From contig JAJYAX010000054.1 in assembly GCA_021779275.1 (NCBI GenBank), positions 1-8,236 of the forward strand: a stretch of DNA of 8,236 bases, given 5' to 3'. Both the position numbers and the translations under genes were made by a program. Below are positions 1-5,340 of the stretch, piece after piece; position 1 is the stretch's first letter, and each line of letters opens with the position of its first letter. The DNA comes from Deltaproteobacteria bacterium (GTDB lineage: Bacteria; Desulfobacterota; Desulfobulbia; Desulfobulbales; Desulfocapsaceae). The notes under the pieces were generated by a model. It saw nothing but the letters and a program-made list of their open reading frames with translations, did not search any database and was not told where the DNA came from.

Positions 1-1147
1 CGTAGGCCATATCGGTTACCGACCGGATGTTCTTGGCCAGCAGCTGATCGGCAAGCGGTTCCTCAACGCCGGTCAGATTCAACAGTGATTGATAGCCGGG
101 ATCTTCCAGGTTGGCATAGCGCTGTTCGCTCTTGACATCGATACGCCACCCTAGCAATTTTGAGGCCAGACGGACATTCTGTCCCTGTCTGCCGATGGCA
201 AGCGAGAGCTGATCATTGGGCACAACCACCAAAAGCGACCTATTCTCTTCATCCACCCGCACCATGCTCACATGGGCCGGAGCCAGCGCATTATAGACAT
301 ATTTTGCCGGATCGGGACTCCAGGTAACGATATCGATACGTTCTCCCTGCAGTTCCTGCACCACGTTCTGCACCCGGGAACCCTTCATACCCACGCAGGC
401 TCCGACAGGATCCACATCGGATTCGGTCGAACTGACGGCAATCTTGGCCCGGAATCCGGGCTCACGGCTGACGCCCATGATCTTGACGATCCCTTCGGAG
501 ATCTCCGGGACCTCCAACTGGAACAACTTGGCCAGAAATTCATCGCAGGTCCTGGAGAGCATCAGCTGGGAATCCCTGCTGGTTTGCCTGACCTCCATCA
601 GATAGGCCCTGATCCTGTCACCCTGCTTGAACGAACGTTTGGGTATCTGCTGATCCTTGGGAAGAATGGCGTCCGTACGGCCAAGGTTGATGATCATATT
701 GCCCCGCTCAAAGCGCTGGACGATCCCACTGACCACCTCACCCAGCCGGTCCTTGAACATATCGAAGATGACATCCCGCTCAGCATCCTTCATCTTATGG
801 ATGATGACCTGTTTGGCGGACTGGGCGGCAATCCGGCCGAGATCCGCGATGTTCTCCATCTTTTCGCCAAGCTCATCGCCAAGCCGGACCTCGGGGTCGA
901 GAACTATGGCCTCGGCAAAGGAAATCTCGGTCTGCTCATCTTCAGCCTCTTCTACGACGCTGCGAAACTGAAAGACCTCAACCTCGCCGTATTCTTCATT
1001 ATAGTGGACCTCAATCTCGCGCCGGCTTCCAAGTTTCTTCCTGGCGGCTGACTGAACGGCCTCTTCAATGGCCTCGATCAGCAGTCTCTTATCAAACCCA
1101 CGATCCCTGCTGATCTGGTCAATTATGCGTTTCAGATCTGATAACAT
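1..1147 (-). CDS. nusA: Transcription termination/antitermination factor NusA (3' end cut by window edge)
   Basis: NusA binds RNA polymerase and nascent RNA and controls pausing, termination and antitermination in the cytoplasm. I translated this frame from the minus strand; 382 residues are visible with no stop before the edge. It starts MLSDLKRIIDQISRDRGFDK. The N-terminal RNA polymerase-binding domain spans about 1-130. An S1 domain follows at about 135-200 (GEVVSGIVQRFERGNMIINLGRTDAILP is its first part). KH1 contains VGMKGSRVQNVVQEL near 252-266, and KH2 contains AIGRQGQNVRLASKLLGW near 317-334. Residues 350-382 (SLLNLTGVEEPLADQLLAKN region) look like the first helix-hairpin-helix acidic repeat found in proteobacterial NusA, so the true protein is longer. 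The start is supported by GGTGGGG seven bases upstream. It lies 91 bases after rimP in the same direction, the classic rimP-nusA-infB order. No key residue looks damaged. Confidence 0.97.
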   Translation of the reverse strand, partial: MLSDLKRIIDQISRDRGFDKRLLIEAIEEAVQSAARKKLGSRREIEVHYNEEYGEVEVFQFRSVVEEAEDEQTEISFAEAIVLDPEVRLGDELGEKMENIADLGRIAAQSAKQVIIHKMKDAERDVIFDMFKDRLGEVVSGIVQRFERGNMIINLGRTDAILPKDQQIPKRSFKQGDRIRAYLMEVRQTSRDSQLMLSRTCDEFLAKLFQLEVPEISEGIVKIMGVSREPGFRAKIAVSSTESDVDPVGACVGMKGSRVQNVVQELQGERIDIVTWSPDPAKYVYNALAPAHVSMVRVDEENRSLLVVVPNDQLSLAIGRQGQNVRLASKLLGWRIDVKSEQRYANLEDPGYQSLLNLTGVEEPLADQLLAKNIRSVTDMAY

Positions 1148-1168
1148 TGTCTTACCCCACCTTTATTA

Positions 1169-1201
1169 CTCCGAACCGCACCCGAAATCCGCAATTCGGA
1201 G
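1169..1201 (-). promoter_or_regulatory. Inverted repeat in the rimP-nusA gap
   Basis: CTCCGAA (1169-1175) and TTCGGAG (1195-1201) form a seven-base inverted repeat with a 19-base loop, ending about 20 bases upstream of the nusA start codon and just upstream of its ribosome-binding site. An alternative shorter pairing, CCGAA with TTCGG, can form within the same RNA. There is no T-run after it, so it is not an intrinsic terminator. It could shape nusA translation or RNA decay, but that is inference from one sequence. Confidence 0.3.
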
Positions 1202-1238
1202 AACAGTCGTCTAGTCCTTGGCCTCTTCAGTATGATTC

Positions 1239-1694
1239 TCAAATCGACAATCTGGCCTTATTTACCGCATCATATGAAAACGTGAGCGGATCTCCATTTT
1301 CCAGGATCATTTCGATCATATCGTCGTGAACCTGATGAATATTTCCGATAAAAACACGTTGCCCAGCCACCGGTTCATGGAGTTTAACCCAGGCCTTCTT
1401 TCCGCAAAACCGTTTAAAGTCCCTGATATCACGCAGGGGCCGTTCAAGACCCGGTGACGAAACCTCAAGGTGATAGGGCTGTTCAATCAGATCCTCAACA
1501 TCAAGGTAATCACTGACCTCTCTGCTCACCATTGAGCAATGCTCAAGGGTCACACCGCCCTCCTGATCAATAAAGAGACGCAGCACCCAGCCATGCTCCT
1601 CCCTGCGAAAGTGGACATCCACCAGCTCCAGTCCCATGGAAGGCAAGAGCCCTTCAGCAAGAGCCCTGACTTTTTCGACAATCAGCTCACTCAT
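1239..1694 (-). CDS. rimP: Ribosome maturation factor RimP
   Basis: RimP is a small cytoplasmic protein needed for maturation of the 30S ribosomal subunit. The 151-residue product has the usual family length. The N-terminal alpha/beta domain includes GLELVDVHFRREEHGWVLRL (21-40) and FIDQEGGVTLEHCSMVSREV (41-60). The most characteristic segment is YHLEVSSPGLERPL (74-87). The C-terminal SH3-like barrel starts near residue 90 and includes FKRFCGKKAWVKL, IGNIHQVHDDMIEMIL and a YDAVNKARLS ending. The ATG at 1694 is preceded by GGGAG (1702-1706) at a seven-base spacing, which supports this start. It lies downstream of a tRNA-Gly gene and 91 bases upstream of nusA, so rimP and nusA are probably one transcript. 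No clear promoter of its own is visible between the tRNA terminator and this start. Confidence 0.96.
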   Translation of the reverse strand: MSELIVEKVRALAEGLLPSMGLELVDVHFRREEHGWVLRLFIDQEGGVTLEHCSMVSREVSDYLDVEDLIEQPYHLEVSSPGLERPLRDIRDFKRFCGKKAWVKLHEPVAGQRVFIGNIHQVHDDMIEMILENGDPLTFSYDAVNKARLSI

Positions 1695-1819
1695 CCCCGC
1701 GCTCCCGATCAGACATTAACGAAGACCAGTTTTCTTTTTTTCTTTCTTAGGCAGCTTCAACACCATCCTTCCCTGGCAGCCCACCTCCGGATCAGCCAGG
1801 CGCCATGGCGAACAGACAT
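1695..1819 (-). other. rimP leader region, no gene seen
   Basis: This is the segment between the tRNA terminator and rimP. On the minus strand it carries a six-base inverted repeat, CCTGGC (1794-1799) with GCCAGG (1771-1776), and a purine-rich run near 1733-1749 (T-rich on the plus strand). I see no convincing -35/-10 pair, yet a rimP-nusA promoter or terminator read-through must supply transcription. A 20-codon frame starting at 1819 has no ribosome-binding site and is not called. Confidence 0.35.
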
Positions 1820-1844
1820 AAAAAAAGCGGGCACAGCCCACTTT
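1820..1844 (-). terminator. Intrinsic terminator downstream of tRNA-Gly
   Basis: Read on the minus strand, AAAGTGGGC pairs with GCCCGCTTT around a TGT loop, giving about nine base pairs (one G-U), and the stem runs straight into seven T's (1820-1826). This is a textbook Rho-independent terminator oriented to stop transcription leaving the tRNA gene. The CCCGC of its 3' arm can instead pair with GCGGG at 1855-1859 just upstream, an alternative fold that would disrupt the terminator. The plus-strand reading lacks a T-run after the stem, so it acts only on the minus strand. Confidence 0.8.
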
Positions 1845-1923
1845 CTTAAGCCTACCCGCACAAAAAAAGATACAGAAGGTATACCGGAGAGTACGTATTC
1901 ACAAACAGGAACTGTCCGGAAAA

Positions 1924-1945
1924 CCATCCGATCGGATCCGGATGG
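1924..1945 (-). promoter_or_regulatory. Hairpin overlapping the tRNA CCA end
   Basis: On the minus strand CCATCCG (1939-1945) pairs with CGGATGG (1924-1930) around an eight-base loop and is followed by TTTT. The first three bases of the stem are the encoded CCA of the tRNA. It may be a 3' processing or stability structure, or a weak first terminator. The T-run is short, and the stronger terminator lies about 100 bases further on. Confidence 0.4.
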
Positions 1946-2018
1946 AGCGGGCAACGAGGTTCGAACTCGCGACTTCAAGCTTGGGAAGCTTGCACTCTAC
2001 CAACTGAGCTATGCCCGC
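1943..2018 (-). tRNA. tRNA-Gly, anticodon CCC
   Basis: The 76-base gene folds as a complete cloverleaf on the minus strand. The acceptor stem GCGGGCA pairs with TGCCCGC. The D arm is GCTC/GAGT with loop AGTTGGTA. The anticodon stem is CAAGC/GCTTG with loop TTCCCAA. The variable loop is AAGTC and the T arm is GCGAG-TTCGAAC-CTCGT. U73 and an encoded CCA complete the 3' end. The anticodon CCC (plus-strand ggg at 1983-1985) reads GGG glycine codons, and U73 fits tRNA-Gly identity. The gene has its own candidate promoter upstream and a terminator downstream, and is the first gene of the rimP-nusA direction. Confidence 0.96.
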
Positions 2019-2045
2019 TCATAATAACCCAGTAGAACTGGATCA

Positions 2046-2073
2046 CCTAAACATAGAAGCACACGTTTGTCAA
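2046..2073 (-). promoter_or_regulatory. Candidate sigma70-type promoter for tRNA-Gly
   Basis: On the minus strand a perfect TTGACA (2068-2073) is followed after 16 bases by TTTAGG (2046-2051), a weak -10. Transcription would start about 20 bases before the tRNA 5' end, a sensible leader length. A seven-base inverted repeat, AGAACGA (2073-2079) and TCGTTCT (2100-2106), sits against the -35 box and could be a control site. The -35 is good and the -10 is poor, so the call is moderate. Confidence 0.5.
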
Positions 2074-2177
2074 GAACGAAGCGTGCAATTTCCAGCGACT
2101 CGTTCTCGTTCCGTTCGAAAATTTTCAAGGCGGCCACGCCCTGACTTTGTTTTTAGACGCAAGAATAATCGAAAAAC

Positions 2178-2207
2178 TTGACAGAAACCGGCAACTATCT
2201 GTATCTC
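2178..2207 (+). promoter_or_regulatory. Weak upstream promoter candidate for topB
   Basis: A perfect TTGACA (2178-2183) is followed 18 bases later by TATCTC (2202-2207), a poor -10. The bases just after the -35, AAACCGG, recur after the second TTGACA at 2296. It may be a promoter or only part of that repeat. Confidence 0.2.
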
Positions 2208-2295
2208 TAATGGGAAAAAAGCAAATATATTTCAATATACCATGAATTCCGACCTTATTGCACCCGGGATTGTTTGGCAAACAGTAACAATACGG

Positions 2296-2322
2296 TTGAC
2301 AAACCGGAAACAGGCCTATACA
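2296..2322 (+). promoter_or_regulatory. Candidate promoter for topB
   Basis: TTGACA (2296-2301) is followed after 15 bases by TATACA (2317-2322). Both boxes are reasonable but the spacing is short for sigma70. A start near 2330 would give a leader of about 57 bases containing the eight-codon frame at 2368. No other plus-strand candidate is closer to topB. Confidence 0.4.
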
Positions 2323-2367
2323 ACAACGGGCAATTTTCAGCCTTTCACAAACAAACGATCAGGAATT

Positions 2368-2394
2368 ATGGGATTCAGTCGCACCTATGAGTGA
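2368..2394 (+). promoter_or_regulatory. Possible eight-codon leader ORF overlapping the topB start
   Basis: An ATG at 2368, preceded by AGGA at 2361-2364, opens the frame MGFSRTYE and stops with TGA at 2392-2394. The stop overlaps the topB start region ATGAGTGA by eight bases. The topB ATG itself has no Shine-Dalgarno sequence at normal spacing, so translation of this minigene followed by re-initiation is a plausible way to start topB. The spacing of AGGA to its ATG is short (three bases), and the frame could be chance. Confidence 0.3.
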
Positions 2395-4843
2395 TAAAAT
2401 ATTAATCATTGCCGAGAAACCGAGCGTTGCCGCCGACCTGGTCAAGGCCCTTCCCGGTACCTTCAAAAAGGATAAAACCCATTACGAGGGGGATACCTAC
2501 ATTGTCTCTTATGCCGTAGGGCACCTTGTATCCATTTGTTATCCCGAAGAGATCGACCAGAAGTACCAGAAATGGGATCTGGAGAGCCTTCCCATACTGC
2601 CGGAGACATTTCCCCTTAAAGGTCTTGACGGGACAAAGACCCAGCTCAATGCCCTGGAAAGGCTCATCCGCCGGCAGGATGTCAAGGAAATCATCAACGC
2701 CTGTGATGCCGGCCGGGAAGGGGAACTGATCTTTAAGTATATCATCAAATATGTCTGGAACCAGTCGGTTGCCAAAAAAACCTTCCGGAGACTCTGGCTG
2801 CAATCGATGACCACGGAGGCAATAAAGACCGGTTTTAACAGTCTGCGCAAAGATTCCGAGATGACGGCCCTGGAGGATACCGCGCTCTGCCGTTCCGAAT
2901 CGGACTGGCTGATCGGCATCAACGCCACCAGAGCGCTCACCGGGTTCAATTCCCGGCGGGGCGGCTTTTTTCTCACCCCCTGCGGACGGGTCCAGACCCC
3001 GACACTGTCCCTGCTGGTCAAGCGGGAAAGAGTCCGTCTGGGTTTTTCTCCCCGTCCTTATTCTACACTCCTGGCGACCTTCTCTTATATGGGGGGGGCT
3101 TACGCCGGGAAATGGATTGATCCTGCCTTCGCCAAAGACCAGAACACGCCCGACGGCAAGGAAGACCGGATATGGGATCCCGTCCAGGCTGACCGGATCG
3201 TGGGTCAATGTACGGGGAAACCGGCCGAGGTGGTGGATTCGAATAAAAAATCGAGCCAGCGCGCACCGCAGCTCTTCGACCTGACCTCCCTGCAACGGGA
3301 GGCAAACTCCCGTTTCGGTTTTTCGGCGAAAAACACCCTGGGGATTGCCCAGGCCCTCTACGAACGGCATAAGGTCCTGACCTATCCCCGGACTGACAGC
3401 CGCCATCTGCCGGAAGATTACGTTGATACCGTCCAAAACACCCTGCAGTCCCAGACGGAGTGGGAGTTCGGCCGTTTTGCCAGGATCGCGCTCGACGGGC
3501 AGTACGTCCGCCCCGACAAGCGGATTTTCAATAACACCAAGATTTCCGACCACCATGCCATCATCCCGACAACTAAGCTCCCGGGCGCCCTCTCCGAACC
3601 CGAGATGAAGATCTACCAGATGGTGGTCCAGCGTTTTCTGGCCGTCTTTTTCCCTCCGGCCCTGTTTTTTCTGACCAGCCGTCTCTCCACCGTGGCAGGC
3701 GAGACCTTTCTGACGGAAGGCAAGATCATGACCGATCCCGGCTGGAAGGTGATCTACGGCAAGGAGGCCAATGATGGTTCCGATACGGTCTTGAACCCCA
3801 TTCAGGAAGGGACGATTGTGCACTGCCGGGAGATTGAAAAAAAGGACACCGAGACCTCTCCGCCTCCCCGCTTCAATGAGGCGACGCTGCTGTCGGCCAT
3901 GGAAAATTCCGACAAAATGGTGGAGGACGAAGAGCTGGCCGGCGCGATGAAGGACCGCGGTCTGGGCACCCCCGCCACCCGGGCCGCCATCATCGAAAAG
4001 TTGATCAATGAAAAATACGTGGCCCGGGAGGGCCGGGAACTGGCGCCGACCGGCAAGGCCTTTGAACTTCTGGCCCTGCTCGAAGCCATGAAGATTGACG
4101 TCCTGGCCTCGCCTGAAATGACAGGGGAATGGGAATATAAGCTCAATCAGATCCTCCGGGGTAAATTTACCCGGGAAAAATTCATGCAGGAAATCAGGGA
4201 ACTGACCCGGCACATCACCTCCCAGGTCATGAATTTCGAGAAGAACGAGGTCCGGCTGGAGGCCCCGTTCAGTCCGATAGGCGGCATCCGATACTTCGAT
4301 TCCCCGATGGCCTATATCTCAGAGGATGGAAAAACCAGTATCCGCAAGATCCTGGGCGGCAGGGTCATGAGCACGGAGGAGATCACGTCCCTGGTCAGCG
4401 GAGAGACCATCGGGCCATTTAACGACTTCAGATCCAAAAAAGGCAAACCTTTCACGGCCTCGGTCAGAATGAAAGGCGCCAAGGTCGAATTTATTTTTGC
4501 CGACTCCATGGATGACCTTGACCTGGATGATATCCGGAAATCCATCCCGCTCGGCCTCTCCCCCATCGACAAGACTCCTGTCTTCGACACCCCCGCCGCC
4601 TATATGTCCGAATCGGCCCTGGCCGGTGACGAGACCAAGGGACTGAAGATCAGCAAGACCATCCTTTCGAAGACCATCGCCCCGGAATATATCTCCCAGC
4701 TCCTCTCCGAGGGTAAGACGGAACTCATCACCGGCTTTATCTCGAAAAAGAAGCGGCCATTTGACGCCTTCCTTCTTCTGGCAAAAAATGGTAAGATCAG
4801 TTTTGACTTCCCTCCCAGAAAGACGCAGAAAAAGTCGCAATAA
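2387..4843 (+). CDS. topB: Type IA DNA topoisomerase, topoisomerase III (TopB)-like
   Basis: Type IA topoisomerases cut one DNA strand, pass another through and reseal it; topoisomerase III mainly decatenates and resolves recombination or replication intermediates. The 818-residue protein begins with a TOPRIM domain: KILIIAEKPSVAADL, with the catalytic Glu at position 10, and ACDAGREGELIF with DAGREGE at 107-113. FLTPCGRVQTPTLSLLVKRE follows near 195-215. The active-site Tyr is Y333 in LTYPRTDSRHLPED, and LGTPATRAAIIEKLINEKYV lies near 526. The tail (about 632-812) has two related repeats of roughly 75-85 residues, each ending in a version of GxFxSKKxxPFxAxLxxxxxxxxFxF, as in the topoisomerase C-terminal repeat family. 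No four-cysteine zinc fingers are present. It is longer than E. coli TopB (653) because of this tail. The ATG lacks a good ribosome-binding site but gives the expected N-terminus. rsfS follows after 36 bases. Confidence 0.93.
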   Translation: MSDKILIIAEKPSVAADLVKALPGTFKKDKTHYEGDTYIVSYAVGHLVSICYPEEIDQKYQKWDLESLPILPETFPLKGLDGTKTQLNALERLIRRQDVKEIINACDAGREGELIFKYIIKYVWNQSVAKKTFRRLWLQSMTTEAIKTGFNSLRKDSEMTALEDTALCRSESDWLIGINATRALTGFNSRRGGFFLTPCGRVQTPTLSLLVKRERVRLGFSPRPYSTLLATFSYMGGAYAGKWIDPAFAKDQNTPDGKEDRIWDPVQADRIVGQCTGKPAEVVDSNKKSSQRAPQLFDLTSLQREANSRFGFSAKNTLGIAQALYERHKVLTYPRTDSRHLPEDYVDTVQNTLQSQTEWEFGRFARIALDGQYVRPDKRIFNNTKISDHHAIIPTTKLPGALSEPEMKIYQMVVQRFLAVFFPPALFFLTSRLSTVAGETFLTEGKIMTDPGWKVIYGKEANDGSDTVLNPIQEGTIVHCREIEKKDTETSPPPRFNEATLLSAMENSDKMVEDEELAGAMKDRGLGTPATRAAIIEKLINEKYVAREGRELAPTGKAFELLALLEAMKIDVLASPEMTGEWEYKLNQILRGKFTREKFMQEIRELTRHITSQVMNFEKNEVRLEAPFSPIGGIRYFDSPMAYISEDGKTSIRKILGGRVMSTEEITSLVSGETIGPFNDFRSKKGKPFTASVRMKGAKVEFIFADSMDDLDLDDIRKSIPLGLSPIDKTPVFDTPAAYMSESALAGDETKGLKISKTILSKTIAPEYISQLLSEGKTELITGFISKKKRPFDAFLLLAKNGKISFDFPPRKTQKKSQ

Positions 4844-4851
4844 CATTGAAC

Positions 4852-4869
4852 GCCCTGCTCAAACAGGGC
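4852..4869 (+). promoter_or_regulatory. Small hairpin between topB and rsfS
   Basis: GCCCTG and CAGGGC form a six-base perfect stem with a CTCAAA loop in the 36-base gap. No T-run follows, so it is not an intrinsic terminator. It ends ten bases before the rsfS start codon and could affect message stability or rsfS translation. Confidence 0.35.
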
Positions 4870-4879
4870 CGAGTGGATA

Positions 4880-5257
4880 ATGAAAAAACAAAAACCGAAA
4901 AATCAGTCCCAAACCGGACTGGAACTTGCCAAGGCATGCGCCAGGATAGCCCTGGACGCCAAGGCGGAAGATCTGATCATCCTCGATGTACAGGGAATTG
5001 TCTCCTTCACCGATTATTTTGTCATTATGAACGGGAGATCGACACGGCACGTGCAGGGACTGGCCGAGGCCATCGAGGGCGAATTCCGGTCTAAGCGGAT
5101 CAAGGCATCGCATGCCGAAGGACTACAGGAAGGCATGTGGGTTCTGCTGGATTTTGACGATGTGGTCATCCACATCTTCTATTACGATCAAAGGAAATTC
5201 TACAATCTGGAAGGTCTCTGGCACGATGCCCGCCGTATCGAATTGGACGGGATCTGA
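4880..5257 (+). CDS. rsfS: Ribosomal silencing factor RsfS (iojap/YbeB family)
   Basis: RsfS binds ribosomal protein uL14 on the 50S subunit and blocks joining with 30S, lowering translation under starvation. The 125-residue protein has a lysine/glutamine-rich start (1-12), then the whole family domain: LAKACARIALDAKAEDLIILDV (16-37), GIVSFTDYFVIMNGRSTRHVQGLAEAI (39-65), and the diagnostic end GMWVLLDFDDVVIHIFYYDQRKFYNLEGLW (85-114). Length and motifs match the family. The ATG at 4880 has only a weak upstream GAGTGG, so coupling to topB is possible. RsfS genes often sit beside nadD or rlmH; here the neighbours are topB and thrC, and the gene is probably carried on their transcript. Confidence 0.96.
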   Translation: MKKQKPKNQSQTGLELAKACARIALDAKAEDLIILDVQGIVSFTDYFVIMNGRSTRHVQGLAEAIEGEFRSKRIKASHAEGLQEGMWVLLDFDDVVIHIFYYDQRKFYNLEGLWHDARRIELDGI

Positions 5258-5340
5258 GCCGCGCCTGCCCCGGTCAGCATCTGATTTTCAGCTGTCTTTT
5301 CCTTTGATGTCATCCGAATAACCTTCACAATGACAGGCCT
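5258..5340 (+). other. rsfS-thrC gap
   Basis: An 83-base gap. It contains CAGC/GCTG around 5276-5294 followed by a pyrimidine-rich run, too weak a stem to call a terminator. No promoter with both boxes is evident. Only AGG at 5335-5337, three bases before the thrC ATG, resembles a ribosome-binding site. Confidence 0.3.

Larger units (their letters stand above)
2019..2386. other. Divergent intergenic spacer between tRNA-Gly and topB
   Basis: About 370 bases without a credible protein gene. From left to right it holds the tRNA promoter, a GAAAATTTTC palindrome (2117-2126), a small GGCG/CGCC hairpin (2129-2140), TTGACA boxes facing topB at 2178 and 2296, an AT-rich patch at about 2214-2245, and a short reading frame abutting topB. 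Frames that cross this region have no ribosome-binding site or run through the tRNA and are treated as chance. Confidence 0.6.

Noticed and set aside
272..1051. A 259-codon plus-strand frame over nusA
   Set aside because: The opposite strand encodes NusA with S1 and KH motifs throughout; the plus frame has no recognisable motif.
1845..1923. A possible small RNA or extra terminator between the tRNA and its terminator, suggested by a T7 run at 1862-1868 on the minus strand
   Set aside because: The only stem before the T-run is four A-T/G-C pairs with a poor loop; I see no independent promoter or longer structure.
1757..1978. A 73-codon minus-strand frame ending before rimP
   Set aside because: It begins inside the tRNA gene and reads through the terminator; the inner ATG at 1819 has only T's upstream and no ribosome-binding site.
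1539..2024. A 161-codon plus-strand frame over rimP and the tRNA
   Set aside because: It overlaps the rimP 5' part antisense, runs through the terminator and the tRNA gene, and has no family motif.
2129..2157. GGCG/CGCC hairpin followed by TTTGTTTTT, possible plus-strand terminator
   Set aside because: The stem is only four base pairs and is separated from the T's, and there is no upstream plus-strand gene for it to end.
2402..4213. A 603-codon open frame on the minus strand opposite topB
   Set aside because: It lies wholly antisense to a gene with clear family motifs, has no recognisable domain, and is explained by GC-biased codon use in topB. Such shadow frames are common in GC-rich genes.
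5276..5305. CAGC/GCTG with following pyrimidines as a terminator between rsfS and thrC
   Set aside because: A four-base stem is too weak, and the pyrimidine run is interrupted; thrC would also then lack a visible promoter.
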